Shown one piece after another: positions 34,682 to 46,413 of a stretch of 64,000 bases of DNA. Every line of letters begins with the position of its first letter. The first letter of the stretch is position 1. Position numbers and translations under genes: made by a program. Source of the DNA: Moniliella sp. 'wahieum' (taxonomy: Eukaryota; Basidiomycota; Moniliellomycetes; Moniliellales; Moniliellaceae); NCBI GenBank assembly GCA_003971905.1, contig RSEE01000158.1:1-64000 (forward strand), written 5' to 3'. The notes below the pieces were generated by a model, which was given only the letters and a program-made list of their open reading frames with translations, ran no database searches and was not told where the DNA came from.

Positions 34682-35762
34682 AGGGGAGTCACTATAGTCA
34701 GGAGCTTATGCTGTACGGCGAGAGGGCACGCATACGCCACAAACGATAAACGCTTTCGCAGCGGAGCCCAATTCTCGTGCTAGTACTAGGCAATAATCTA
34801 TCCTGGTCCCACCCGACCACGGCGGCTGCCGGGGCTGCCGGTGTGGTGGGTGGATGCCAGCTCGTCTGATAACAGCCGCCGGCATCAGAGGAGGGGAACT
34901 CTACAGCCATTCTGCGATCTTCGGTAGCTGTGGATCAAAATGCATGATGCGCATGCGTGACCAGGGGCATTGGGCGCTCGGCGCAGCCAATCGAGATGGA
35001 GAAGAGTGAATCATGCGGACGCCGTGGCGCCGCCTGCTCCAGACAAGACAAGAGGGCCGCCGGCGCCGGTGGTGTACCAGTATCAGGACCGTGATACAGC
35101 CGCCCATAGAGCAAACACACCGGCATCATCATCGCTGCCCCCTTGGTAGCAGAAACACAAAAGGGCGGCAGTGGCGTAAGGAGACCAGTTTGATGGCGCT
35201 GTTGGGCGCTTTGGCGCGATATGATGCTATCAGCGCATCTCTCCCCATACTGCGTATATACTGGCTCACTCGGCCGAGTTGCGCAGCTGGACTACACAAG
35301 TATTAGGCCCATCCCCCTAACATTAGCCCGAATCGAGTCGCAGTCATGTCAGCGAATTCCCGAGACCAGAATGGGTAAGGAACCCTGGTCTACCTACAGC
35401 CCACCGCCACAGCCCGCCGTGACGTTCCAGCCCGGCGAAGCGCCCACCACATGCCTCTACATGTTGACGCACAAAGCCTAACTCATCTGGCAAAGGTCGT
35501 GCCTGGTCCTCCCTTTCTGGCCTCCCAACGATTGCAAGTGAAGCCGGTACCTGGTCCGCTTCCAACGTGGGATGCATAAAACACATGTAGTGCAGTGGCA
35601 GAACCTGCCCGACAGGGGTCCCATAGAGGCGGGTGACACAGGCATCGGTGAGGGCCCAGTCGAACCCACGTTTGCCTGGTACCCCTGACTTTTGGAGCAT
35701 TGCGTGCGCAATGAAACGCCCAAAGCGAGATGCGACGGGAGAAGAGTGAAGGAACAGATGAT
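34682..35762. other. Intergenic region between PDC and eS24
   Basis: Upstream region of PDC and downstream region of eS24. Frames present (for example 35478-35723 minus) show no conserved motif and probably fall in the eS24 3' untranslated region. Confidence 0.5.
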
Positions 35763-36258
35763 TTACTTCTTCTTGTTGTCCGACGCCTTGTTTTGGCGGT
35801 GCCAAAGAACTTCTTGGCGCGGTTCTTGCGCTCCTTGCGCAGCTTGCGACCAGCGCCCTCGACCTTCTCGGCCAGGCCGAGCGGACAAGACGGAACTTGG
35901 GCTCGAACTTCTTCTGGGCCTCGGCCGAGTCGTAAATCAGAGCAAAGCCCGTGGTGCGTCCACCACCAAAGTGGGTGCGCAGGCCAAAAGTGACGACCTG
36001 CTCGGCGGGCGCCTTGTAAAGCGCACCGAGCTTCTCAGAAAGCTCAGCACGGCTCACGTTAGGACGCGCGGGGTGGATGACCTCCAGCAGCACTGCCGCC
36101 GCTGGAGAAGAGCGTTGCGCATAAACTTACGCGTGCGCAGCGTCACGGGCGAGTTCGGGTCCTGCAATCGTTCGAGTTAGCACCCCGTCGTTCATCATGC
36201 GGATGGGTCCCAGCGCTGCCAGGGTCGCGCGGACGGGCAGAGGCGTAGCACTCACCAT
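35763..36258 (-). CDS. RPS24: 40S ribosomal protein eS24
   Basis: Small-subunit ribosomal protein. The first exon is just the ATG (36256-36258), followed by a 94-nt intron (GTGAGT donor at 36255, CAG acceptor at 36162). Exon 2 starts [13 protein letters not shown], the conserved eS24 N terminus. Then come [40 protein letters not shown] and a basic tail ending in a Lys-rich stretch at TAA 35763. Length (about 135 codons) fits the family. Three one-base gaps break the frame: one before LLEVIHP, one after KFRLVR and one in an A-run near the C terminus. A split right after the ATG is common in fungal ribosomal protein genes. Confidence 0.95.
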
Positions 36259-36654
36259 GTTGGGCTTGGTGAGGAGTCGTCGGCACGAACCACCGGACGC
36301 GTGGCCGCAGTGGGAGATTCCAGCAGACCAGCAACCGCCAACAGTAGGGTTGGGCCGCAATGTACTGCCGCAGCATTTGCAACCCTAGTCGTACATGGGC
36401 TCGACGGATGCAATTACTGATGGGGTGTCCATATCGGGCATGTCACGCGTGATGTGATGTGCCTTGCCGCCTGTTGTCACATGGTCACACTCCCCAGGCG
36501 CAGTTGAAATTGGGAGGGCGGTTGTGCTGCAATTTCAGATAGAAGCTGACGCGCGGACCAACGAGGGTTCCCGGTTCCCGCACTCGCTACGCCCTGAGTC
36601 GGAGGGCTCGTCGCGGTGTGTGGTTGCGTGGTTGCGTTCAGCCATTCATCCACC
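36259..36654. promoter_or_regulatory. Bidirectional promoter region, RPS24 / VMA21
   Basis: About 400 bp between the start codons of two divergently transcribed genes. No clear TATA box; no conserved element was identified with confidence. Confidence 0.5.
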
Positions 36655-37105
36655 ATGTCGAGCTCGCTCGCTGCCCCCACAACTTCCGAGGGGCAAGTCC
36701 GGCAGCGCATCGCTGCTCTTCCCCGCAACCCCCGACTGCGTTCTCTGCAGAGCAGAATGCATCCTCCTCCGCCCCCCCATCGACCTTGGCGTCGGCGCCC
36801 CTTGCCGCTGCTCCGGTGCCGCCGACGGGCAGGACAGACGGCTCGGTGTGGCGCACCTTCTCCCTCTTTTCGTTCGCCATGTTTCCTTGCCCATTGCGGT
36901 GCTCTATGGCTCAAAGGACACTCTGTTTGCCGGCAACATTAACTATGCGGGCGGGTTGGCGGCCGTAGTGGCGAACATGGTGCTGGTGGCGTACGTGGTG
37001 GTGTGCTTCTATGACGACGATGGTGCTACTCAGGCTGCGCCTGCGCCTGCGCCTGCGTCGGTCGCCACACCCACACCGCCCAAAGATCAAGGCAAGGACC
37101 AATGA
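36655..37105 (+). CDS. VMA21: Vma21-like V-ATPase assembly chaperone
   Basis: ER membrane protein that assists assembly of the V-ATPase Vo sector. ATG 36655 (MSSSLAAPTTSEG) begins a hydrophilic N terminus. Two transmembrane segments follow in the family order: TFSLFSFAMF running into LPIAVLYGSKD, then AGGLAAVVANMVLVAYVVVC, then an acidic turn (YDDD) and an Ala/Pro tail ending KDQGKDQ at 37105. Two transmembrane helices joined by a short loop with a conserved small-residue/ASN helix (AANVVL-like) are typical of Vma21. At least two frame breaks occur in C- and T-runs. A canonical C-terminal KKXX signal is not present. Identification is by pattern, not by search. Confidence 0.8.
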
Positions 37106-38589
37106 CTCAAAATGTGACGGGAGGTTGTTCGGTTGCCTGAGAGCGCCGAGCTGTCCAGCATCCCCCCCCAGCCTAGCTGCCATCGCCGTGACGCAGACGG
37201 CCTGCAAACCGGCTGTACTTTCTCAACAATCCAACCATCAACGGGTAGATGCCCAGCACGGCCGGTCCTGAAGTCTCCAGCTCACCTGTGGCTGAGCTGG
37301 ACAGAGGGAGCCTTAGCAGTACCAACGATTCCCGTTCCCGCGGTTGGATTGAGCAAGCATATAGGTAAGAATTTCTTCCAAGACGCAGTAGGCGGATGCT
37401 GGCTAGGCGGTGGGCACGTACTTGGAGTACCACACGGTGGGTGGTTGTATACGCGATGGGGTGTGCTTCGTGTCAGCGTCCCGGCCAGTTCACTGCGGCC
37501 AATTCACAGCAGGCGAAGGACCTCTGGTTGGTTGCAGGTCAAACTCGGGGGATGTGGTGGAACAGCTTAATACTCGCCCCTTAACACCCTCCTTACCCTC
37601 CCCCCCACACACACGTCTTAGTGAGGCAGTTGATCCCAGGAGGCACGCAATGGGATGGACGAGATACCAAGTGGTGTGGTGGTGGGGACCGTGGAGCGAT
37701 GCCCGAAAGGGAATCGAGCCGCCGACAGGGAGCCAAAACGAGGACGCAGGGGCAGGGACAGGGGGAGAGGGCGTTGGAAGCCAGCATGCAGATGGGGCTC
37801 ATCGCTCAGTCAGCTCATCACCCCGATGTCTGAGATGGCCTGAGAACCGGGGCTGTCCATGGATCCTCCCAGCATTGGCGCTTCCGCCCATTCAACCGAA
37901 TCACGACAACATTTGGCCCCTCCTGCTTCCGCAGAGCTGGACCCCACTTTGGTTTTTGAGGGGGGACCCCTTCCAAACCTGCAAGTCAGACGGGGAGGCA
38001 GGTTTACGTTTAACGCCGTGTAACCCCCGTACCGCTATCAGGCCTACTAAGGCTTTTATAACTGTACGGCCGGTAACACGTATCAGGTGAAGAGCGATCG
38101 CCAGTACCGCCTGCCTGTCCTGGCACCGTCCACCACACGCGCAGCAGGCCAATCTCGAGCTCATGCGCAGCGCGCCTGCCCCCATTACTAGTCATGCATT
38201 GTTGCCATCTGCGTGTGCTGCATGGCTCGCTCCATGCCAGAGGGGAGCTGAATCCATTACGAAACTCAGGAGCCGGCAACCGAGAGCCCAGCCCGTTCGG
38301 GCTAGCATTTTCCTGGTTGCATGCCTCGGACGCATTCGTCTTTCGTGTACCACAGACGATGCAGATGTAGATGTAGATGCAGATACAGATACAGATGCAC
38401 AAGTGCAAGGTGCAAGTCCGTAGCCACTCAATCCCCAACCCTGGACTTGTCGCGTCGTCGTAGGACAGCAGGGCCACCTCACCTCCACGTCCGTCCTCGC
38501 TGTCTGGGCGGGCAGACCGCAGGAGACAGGTGGCGCGTGTAATCAACCTCTGCCCATGGGTCGGGTAGGACCATGGTAGCCGTCTCCAG
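37106..38589. other. Intergenic region between VMA21 and the WD40 gene
   Basis: No gene could be supported. A minus-strand frame at 37173-37433 has a protein-like stretch (GIYPLMVGLLRKYSRFAGR) and could be an exon of a small gene, but I do not recognise it. The VMA21 and WD40 genes converge here. Confidence 0.4.
38358..38398. repeat. Hexamer microsatellite gat(g/a)(t/c)a-type
   Basis: Seven near-perfect hexamers alternating agatgt, agatgc and agatac between the WD40 gene and VMA21. Confidence 0.85.
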
Positions 38590-40086
38590 CTACGGTGCGT
38601 CGCCCGCTGAGTCGCCCGCCCCGTCATCCGCCACGTCGTCCGCCACATCGTCCGCCACGTCCATCCAGACCCGGATGCTAGGATCATGTTCCATGCTGCC
38701 CGAGGCGATGATAGGGAGGGTAGGGTGTACCTGGCAGAACGACGAGGTCAGTAATGCTGCATATCCGCAATCCCCGCCGCTGCGCTGCTGCCTGCTTCCA
38801 GGGGCCCAGACTCACCGCGAGTGCCAGAATGACGTCGGTATGTCCAAAGAGCGTCTGTACCACCTCCTTGCTCTGCACATCCCAGATCCAAACTTTTTGG
38901 TCCTCAGCCCCGCAGACGACCTGAATCTCAGGCAGTGATGCGCGCTCTCCGCCGCTGGGCCAGCGGGGCGGGTGAAAACCGCCTTGGTGGGGTACCGTTC
39001 GTTCATGTGACCAGTGTAGGTCTTGACGATCTTACCGTTGATCACGTCCCAGAGGCGGACCGAGTTGTCCAATGTGCTCGCCAGCAGAAAGGAGGAGGAA
39101 GGGGCAAATTTGACGGACGCAACAGGCGTGGCAACTGTGGCCATCATTGGACCCGTCTGGGGCACAAGCGTCTTGAGACACTGCCCCGTCAGCACGTTCC
39201 ACAGCCGCCTGAAGGGGTGCAGGTCAGCAGTCAGCGTTCAGTCCAGGGCAACCGCAGAAGCCCCCAAAGCAGAAAAAGGAGTAACGTACACCAGGCCGTC
39301 GTAGCTCCCTGTTGCGGCCATTGCGCCGTCGGCACTAAAATCCACCGAGGTCACGGCCTCAGTGTGGGCATTGATCACCTTGAGACATTCGCCTGCACAG
39401 GATACCGCGTCAGATCAGAATCGCACCTTTGCGGGGGGGGAGAGGACCTACCTCGTCGCAAATCCCACAGCCGCAGTGTTTCATCGTACCCTCCGCTGGC
39501 CACCAGCGTTCCTTGGGGGTTAAATGCCACGCACAAGATCCAGCTCTTGTGGCCTTCCAGCGTGCGCGCCAACTCGCCCTGCAGGAGAAGGAACAAGGTT
39601 AAGAGATGGCCAAGGGTTAAACGTGGGGGGGAGGTCACATACTGTCCGAGCATTCCACACCTTGACCATTTTGTCGTCGGAGGCAGAGGCGACATAGGTC
39701 GAGTCGGGACTCCATGCCACGTCGGAGATGCCTTGCGTATGACCGCGGAGCGAGAAGAGCAGGCTGCCGGTTGGCAGCGACCAGACCTGCACGACGCGGT
39801 CTGAGCCAGCGGAAGCCAGACGCGTACCGTCGGGGGAGAAAGCTAGGGCGGACACAGAGCGCGAGTGGCCATGGAGAGAGACGACTTGCTGGTAGCTGGG
39901 GCTGGGATGTGAGGCAGTGAGAGGACCTGGGGTGGTGGAACTGAGCGCTTTTGCTGCTTGTGCTGGGTCAGGCTGCTGAGGCTGGGACTCCAGACGCCGG
40001 CGCTTGCTACTGGGCGCATCCTCCTCCTTGACGGGGTCCGAGCCGAGACACGTTTGTTCCTCCGAGTCGGGGCGAAGTACGAGCAT
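38590..40086 (-). CDS. SWD3: WD40 protein, WDR5/Swd3-like (COMPASS subunit)
   Basis: Predicted seven-bladed propeller that in COMPASS (Set1/MLL) supports histone H3 lysine 4 methylation in the nucleus. ATG 40086 opens an N-terminal tail with a basic patch (SSKRRRLES). Propeller repeats follow in WDR5 order: [91 protein letters not shown], then [12 protein letters not shown] and [19 protein letters not shown], with the last repeat IRVW. The C terminus is an Ala-Asp repeat ([10 protein letters not shown]) before TAG at 38590. Introns of roughly 55-80 nt separate repeats (for example donor gtatgt near 39641). One frame break follows NERY. Divergently arranged with ALG10. Confidence 0.85.
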
Positions 40087-40524
40087 GGCGGCAGAATGTG
40101 GAGCTGCGTGGGAGCATCTGCTGTGGGGGTGGGAGGGGGGGGTCGGGCGAAGGGTGGGCGGAGGGCGAGAGTGGAGGGGCGGCGGTGGAGAGCGTGTGGT
40201 GAGTGGAGGACCCAGCACCGGCGGCGGGCGTGGCCATGGAGAGGGCGGTGGTGGCGACGGGCACGACGGAGGGAGACGCGGCGGCGGGAGCGTGGGGGCT
40301 GCTGTGGAACGCGTCGCGCAGCGTCGGGCGGGGACTCTAGCATCGGATCAGTGACCCTGGACCTGCGCCAGTTGGCCGGCGGCGGAACAGACAGCGGCCG
40401 TTTCAAACGTTCATCCAATGGGCCGTCCATCGTCACGGGTCGGTCCTCGGCGCCGTTGCGCGTGGGCTCCGCTCTGCTCCGCTCGGGTGGCAGCCACGCT
40501 CCGCCGCCTCCGCCCTGCCCGTCC
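40087..40524. promoter_or_regulatory. Bidirectional promoter region, WD40 gene / ALG10
   Basis: About 440 bp of G-rich (plus strand) sequence between divergent start codons. Long G-rich and GGC-rich stretches; no TATA box seen. Confidence 0.5.
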
Positions 40525-42143
40525 ATGCCGGCCCTGCGCTCCTTCCTGGCCGCGGCCTGGGTCCTGGGCTTGGGCCTGGTCGCCCGCCGCGTGAACGAGG
40601 AGGTGTCGGCGCCGTACATGGACGAGCTCTTCCATGCGCCCCAGGCAGCCGCCTACTGCCGCGGCGAGTGGCGCCGGTGGGACCCCAAGCTCACCACCCC
40701 GCCCGGCCTCTACCTCCTCTCTGTCCTGGGCGCCATCCCCCACCGCCTCCTCTCCGCACTGCCGTCCTTTTGCACGTCGCTGCCCTTCCTCCGCCTCGTG
40801 CCACTTCTGTCCCTCTTGGCGCTGCCGTGGCTCCTCGCCGCGCTGCGCTTCGCGTTGGCCCCCCCCGGCGGGGCCTACACCACTGCACTGCTCGAAGGCT
40901 ATGCCATCTCATCTCTCTCCCCGCTCTGGATGCTGGGCTTTCTGTACTACACTGATGTACCTAGTCTGGCCTCGTTCCTGCTCTGCTATCTGTTGGCCAC
41001 AAAACGGCACTACGCTTTGTCCTCCGTGGTACGTATTTTTCGGCTGATTCCTGGCAGCTCTCCTCTGACTGTGACTGCGGTGTTGATACCGGGTGCGCCT
41101 CGTAACGTCCAGATGGGCGTGGTCTCGCTTTTCTTCCGCCAGACAAACATCATCTGGGTCGCCTTTGTGGCCTGGACCGTGCTCCTGACCGACCTGGAAG
41201 AGGGAGGGATGTACCTGCCTCCATTGTCCAGGCAAGCGCCTGGCCATTGCGTCCCTTGACCATGATGGCTCATAGCCTAACGCATCTTTCGTGGCCTGCC
41301 TGGCGGCGGGCTGCAACCCACCTAGCCTTCTACCTCCCTTCTCCCATCCTCTTTGCCGCGTTTTTGTATTGGAACGGCGGTATCGTTCTCGGGGACAAGA
41401 GCAACCACCAAGCTGGGCTTCACTTCATGCAGCTCCCGTACCTTGCGCTCTTCACTTCCCTCTTTGCGTGGCCGTACCTGTTCGCCTTGGCGGGAGGCAC
41501 TGTGCGCGACTTGTGTACCGCCCAGTCGCGACGTACTAGGGCGACCGTGGCGCGTGGGTTTTTCGTGCTGTGCCTGGGGTTGGTGGCGCTGTCCGATGGG
41601 GCACGCTATTCCATCCTTTTCTCCTGGCTGACAACGCCCTATCCCTTCTACTTTCGTCGCCGTCGCTGGCCGGCCGGCGACGCGATACGGCGCTGGTACC
41701 GCTGTATGCATTGAGTGTGCGCTTGTGGGCGGCGCCTGGCCCAGTCCCGCAGCCGCTCTGGCTCGTTGGCCTACTCGGTCTCGGCCCTGGTGCTCGTCCC
41801 GTCGCCGCTGCTGGAGCCACGGTACTTTGTGGTGCCGTACATTATCATGCGCCTAAACCTACCTGTACCTGGGTGCCGGCTGCGATGGGCGAGGCCCAGC
41901 GGACGAGGCGGACGAGAGGGACAAGACGGGCGATGCGGACGGTACGGAGGGGCTGCCGGCGCACGTATCGGATCCGAGAGATTCTCAGTGTGCCAATGTG
42001 CGCGACGGGTCGCTCCTGCGCCGCTGGGCCACTGTCGAGCTAGGATGGGCCATGGCTCTCAATCTTGTCACCATGTCCATCTTTCTCTACCGACGTTTTC
42101 GTGGCCGCAGGAGCCGGGGCAGGCCCAGCGGTTCATGTGGTGA
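40525..42143 (+). CDS. ALG10: ALG10/DIE2 dolichyl-P-Glc alpha-1,2-glucosyltransferase
   Basis: Adds the third, terminal glucose to the lipid-linked N-glycan precursor in the ER lumen. ATG 40525 begins with a hydrophobic helix. YMDELFHAPQAAAYCRGEWR and WDPKLTTPPGLYLLS form the family signature loop. Further transmembrane segments and YTDVPSLASFLLCYL precede an intron (about 41031-41112, gtacgtatt to tccag). FFRQTNIIWVAF, NGGIVLGDKSNHQAGLHFMQ, HPFLLADN with FYFRRR, EPRYFVVPYIIMRLNL and the terminal PQEPGQAQRFMW at TGA 42141 are all ALG10 hallmarks in order. The protein is broken by at least three single-base gaps. Length is near the usual 450-500 residues. Confidence 0.93.
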
Positions 42144-42459
42144 CCACCGTGTCCCACTTCCGTCACGATTGTCCGTTGCGGGATGCGTAGAGGACGGGCG
42201 AACGAACGCCAGGCAAGAAGGTCTCCACCTATTAGAAGGATACGCCAACCCAACCCCGCCTGTCCAGTTTGCCCTTGATCCCAGCGGCTCCACCCCCTGG
42301 ATCCCATACTGCACTGCACTTTCCTACAACGCCCCCGGACTAGCTCGCACTTTCCATGGCCACGCCCCGCTCCATACCAAAGCATACTCATAACTCAAGG
42401 TGGTGTGGTACGCATGATGCTATTGGCCTGACGCCGCCCCCACAGGCACCCACTTCATT
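42144..42459. other. 3' intergenic region between ALG10 and the 94-aa gene
   Basis: Convergent 3' ends. No gene or RNA recognised. Confidence 0.6.
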
Positions 42460-42801
42460 TTAGATCGTGGGGTCTTCCACGGGCTTGGGGCCCTGGCCAC
42501 CGGGACCGCCGGTGTGGTCGTAGTCTGGCCAAGCAGGGGCACCAAAGGGAGACAAGTCAGCAGAGTCTAGGGAAAGCCGAGAACAGCATATGAAAGCAAG
42601 GCGGAAAGAGGGGTTGTTCGTACCAGCTGGATTTGCTCGTGGTGCCCGACTGGAGCGAGGTGTGCTTGGGATTTGAGGTTTGCCCTCTGCCTTGAGCTGC
42701 TGGTTGAGTTGCAGGCGCTCCTGCTCTGCCTCGGCGGCTTGCTGTGGTGTTTGGCCGGCCTTGGCGCCAGGAAGGGATTCGTTGAACGTGGCCTGGACCA
42801 T
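42460..42801 (-). CDS. Conserved-looking small hydrophilic protein, 94 aa
   Basis: Two exons: 42624-42801 and 42460-42566, with a 57-nt intron (GTACGA donor, CTAG acceptor). The spliced length is 285 nt and stays in frame without any correction, which supports the model. The protein starts MVQATFNESLPGAK, has a Gln/Glu-rich helix-forming middle (QQAAEAEQERLQLNQQLKAE), and ends in a Gly/Pro-rich tail (WPDYDHTGGPGGQGPKPVED). No signal peptide or membrane helix. The family is not recognised; small, highly charged proteins of this kind are often stress-induced, but that is only a guess. Confidence 0.7.
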   Translation of the reverse strand: MVQATFNESLPGAKAGQTPQQAAEAEQERLQLNQQLKAEGKPQIPSTPRSSRAPRANPAGTNNPSFRLAFICCSRLSLDSADLSPFGAPAWPDYDHTGGPGGQGPKPVEDPTI

Positions 42802-43848
42802 GGTTAGGCGGGTAGGGGGGGTGGGGAGCACAATCGATGGCGGAGACCGGGATGGGGTGGACGTGCGAGAGAGGAGGGTAGGGGGGAGGGCGATATATAC
42901 ACCCCCGACCTGCTGGATGGAGCCGAGGGAGGGGATGGACGAGGCCGCTGCGTTGGTGAGACGCTCTCGATCCGCACAGCGCATCTGCTTCGCCGCGTAG
43001 CGCTAAGCTCCATCGCCAACCCGATCGCAGTGACTTCTTTGCCGTCCCGGAGCCCCCCTTCCAATATGCCCCTGGTGACGTCAATTCCCGCGAGTACTAG
43101 CATCGACGTATGTGCGTGCCCCTCCACACCCCCCTCTCCTCGACTCGTCTTGCCTGTCCGATTCTCCTGCCCCCCTCGCTAGGCTCGGGGTACGCGTGCA
43201 GAGCAGATGTGGCGAGGAAAGCATAGGGAAGGCGGCGGAGCAGCAGGCACGTCAATAGCATTTAATTGAGCAAGGCGGTTCAACGTGATTGGAGAGAAGA
43301 TCGGAGGAGTGGGCGACTGAATCCTGCGTCATCACGTCATCTTACATCATAAGCACTAATCATTTGTTGCATCAACATCGCAGCGATCGTTACGCTGGTC
43401 GGCCTGCGGCCTGACTGAGGCCTGGGTCCCGAGTCGAGCCTGAACCAGCCATCGCCCTGATGGCCACAACGTAGGACACATCGGAGCGCAAGCGCGGGCG
43501 CATGCCCGCCGAGTGAAGGCCGTGCACGATACTATGGGATCAAAAGCCGGGACCGAGTCCCTCCGAGCGCAGTACCAAGAGAAAAATGCACGACCCGCGT
43601 CCCCACCACGCAGCAAGCCGAGACAAGAATGTCCTGGGTTTTCGCACTGCGGGAAAGGGGTACAGGCGGAAGGCACCCCCTTTTAGGAATGTGTAGATAT
43701 GGGTAGAGAACATGGAAATAGTGACATCATACATCTGGCCATCCACCAGTGTGGGAAGGGGTGGGGGGGTGGGGGGGTATGGTACAGAAACAGAGGACAA
43801 GGGAGAGGGACGATCGCGCCGAGCAAAAGCCACGGCGTCCCCCAGAGC
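42802..43848. other. Intergenic region with no recognised gene
   Basis: Promoter side of the 94-aa gene and 3' side of the next gene. A tatatac stretch at 42894-42900 lies about 95 nt upstream of the 94-aa start and may be its TATA box. G-runs near 43760-43780. Confidence 0.5.
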
Positions 43849-44666
43849 TTAGGACTTCGCATCGCCACCCTGATCCTGAGGAGGTTGTGTGAGCCGTTTG
43901 ATCAGTTCGGTGGCTTGGCGAGCGGCCAAGCTCTGGGGGAAGTGACTGGTGGAGCAAAGCAGAGGTTAGAACCCGATCGAGCGGGTGCATGACATGGGAA
44001 AGGAAAGCTGGGAAAGACGTACGAGTTCCAGCTGCTCGGTATCGCGCAAGGCGGCACTGAGGTGCGAGCCTGCTGATCCCTGCGTTCGGCATTGGGGAGA
44101 GGGGGGAAGAGGTTGAGTGGCAGTGTGTTGCAGGAGGGCCTTGTGAGCGCGGCCTGCGTCGCTCGGGCGTGCGTCCAAAGCAGCTTGGACCTTGCCGCGA
44201 CCCTCTCACGGTCCTCCCGTGCTTCACGGCGTGCTCTCGGAATCTCCTTCCGCCCACGCACGGCCGGTCTCGGTCAGCTCCTCCACACGGCCGTCAGCTG
44301 AGCCACACGCGCTGCAGGTCAACGTCAAACGCTTCGGTGTGACTCGACGCTGGGAGAGCAGCGCCCTGTGCGGTCCATGGCACACCGTCTACTTCGATAT
44401 TGGGAAGGAGGCGCGCGCGGGCATTGGCAAGCCACTGGGGAAGGGTATGCAGAGCGTCAGCTAGGACGGTGGGGCGGTGGGGAGGCAGGGGGCGATGGAC
44501 GTACGTCGTCAACGGCGGAGGAGCTTGCGCTCGTCGGCGGCACTGCGGAGCGGGAGGAGGAGAGCTGCTTGCGTGCCAGGTCGTGCGCATGGGACGTAAG
44601 CGCAGCGAAGGCCCACTCGAGGTCGCCTTCGGTGGCGAGCTCCAGCTTGGCAAAGTTTTCGGGCAT
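43849..44666 (-). CDS. Mis14/Nsl1-like kinetochore protein (tentative)
   Basis: Mis14/Nsl1 is a subunit of the Mis12/MIND complex that links centromeric chromatin to the Ndc80 complex. From ATG 44666 the protein reads MPENFAKLELATEGDLEWAF. After an intron it continues LADALHTLPQWLANARARL, EAFDVDLQRVW and then a charged helix (GRKEIPRARREAREDRERVA). After a second intron (gtacgt to accag near 43950-44020) it ends SLAARQATELIKRLTQPPQ and stops at TAA 43849. The order of an N-terminal L-x-L-x-x-x-x-DL motif, a D-x-x-L helix with LTxxW-E-LTE, and an R-x-x-x-P helix resembles Mis14. Frame breaks occur. Identification is by pattern only and another coiled-coil protein is possible. Confidence 0.45.
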
Positions 44667-46413
44667 GGCCGGGATGGAGGTGGAGGCGTGGCAGCCGGGG
44701 CGGTTGGGTGGGTGCGTGTGGATGGGGCGGCCCAGGGGGGGAGTGTATGGGATTGCGCCGACCAACCCAACGCGTGGGGAACGTTACCAGTCACGTGGCT
44801 GGTGACTTGGCGATCTACATCGCAACATGGCCTACGTCGCCGCCTGGCTATGGCAGCTCACATCGTCTGCTTAGCTAATCTTTTCGTGCCGTCGGTGGCG
44901 GGCTGCTGAATAAGCAGCTGCAGCATGGGGACTGGTCGCCTGGGGCTGCGCTCGGGCCTGCTCGGCACGGACACGGAAGCAACGGTAGTAACTACCAAGT
45001 GATCTCGCGATCGACCAGCGAGGTAGATAGAGCGAACTCAGCGCTAGCCGCCTGAGCCTCTGGGTGTCAGCACTGGCGCCTAGCTGGGCGCTCAGCGTCA
45101 GCAAGGATCGATGTTCAAGGTCCCAAGCCATGTGCGGCGCCGCCGGGAATAGCGGCGTTTACACCGGCGCCATCCAAGTCCATGGACGAGCGATGCGAAT
45201 GTAAGTACTGGTGACATGTTTGCTGGTGGCCAGGCACCGAAACTACCCGGTGGTGGCAGGGTGTGTGTCTGGCTGGCTGGCACCCAGAGAGCAAGCCGAT
45301 CGGAGAGAAGACACTCTACGAGGGTAAGGCCTAAGGAGGGGTAACCGGGAAGGTTGCCCTCTCTGCCCCCCTCCACGCCCGCTGCCAGCAGTGGAGGGCC
45401 CAGTGATGTGCAGACGACGAAGGAGAGGCGGTGAGTGCGACTTGGACTGGATTGGAGTGAAGCTTGAAGCTTGAAGCTTGAAGATGGAATGGCCGGCTGG
45501 TCAATGCGTGAGCGCTGAGTAGCTGAGCGCGTGAGGCGGCGATAATGAAACGCAAGCATACAGGCGTGCTGTGGGAAGGATGCGCGTTTTGTTTGGGGAG
45601 ACGCCTGACCAGTGCCGGCTGATGCCGGCTGGTACGGGGTGCCGACGCAAGCAGCAGGGAGGCTTACGTGCTTGCGCGCTTAGCGCTTGCGACGCACGGG
45701 GGCGGGGAAGGGGAGTGGGTGAATACGGAGCCACCGGGCGAGTACGGAACGCACTGATCATCCATTCGCCGCAATCCGGGGTGGGCAAGCGCGGAGCCGC
45801 GGGCGGTGCAAATAAGCGTACGCAGCCAGCCACAGCGCAGTGCGTGTGCCCCCATGCGGCCGGGGCAGGGGGCAGCGAAGCGCCTCGGGAGGCAGTCTGG
45901 GGCGCGCTGGGATCTGGGGCCCCGGGGAGCGGTCGGACTGAGTACGGGCTGATACGCGAAGGGCCGCAGCGGATAGTCGATGGCGCCCACCAGGCAGCAC
46001 AGGGCAGCACACCGCACCCACGGCCCGGCGCCGCCCGGCCGACCGCAGCGCCGCCCATGCCGCTGCCAGCCGCGGCCAGGCGCTGCCCCCCGCCGCCCTC
46101 CCGCGCGCGCACACGCAGCTGCCCAATCAGGACGCAGCCAGTGCCCCCCTGCTGCGTCCGCAAGCGCAAGGGCCGCGTGGGGCTGCGCTAAAGTACAGCC
46201 CCAGAGTAGGGTTGGTGCGGAGCATGTGCTCCCGTGCCAGCCGGAGCGAGCAGCCGCAGCCTCCACGCCCCCCCCAGAAGCACGCCCCACCAGCCACGGC
46301 CCACCCGCATTTGTCAGCCTGCTGCGCGCGCTACTTGGGGCGAATCTTACGCCCGCCCTTCTGCTTCCGGCCCCCACCACCACCACCACCCCCACCCTCT
46401 CTGCGCATCCGCC
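44667..46413. other. Long intergenic region upstream of isocitrate dehydrogenase
   Basis: No gene could be supported in about 1.7 kb. Long open frames at 45501-46395 on both strands are mutually overlapping and GC-driven, with no motif. A heptamer (aagcttg) is repeated three times at about 45460-45482. Pyrimidine-rich DNA precedes the isocitrate dehydrogenase start. Confidence 0.5.

Noticed and set aside
39714..40354. Plus-strand ORFs over the WD40 gene and ALG10 promoter
   Set aside because: They are antisense shadows of WD40 exons or G-rich low-complexity frames.
45501..46395. Long overlapping ORFs (over 200 codons) on both strands
   Set aside because: The frames overlap on both strands in very GC-rich DNA where stops are rare, and show no motif. 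The stretch looks like the upstream region of isocitrate dehydrogenase.
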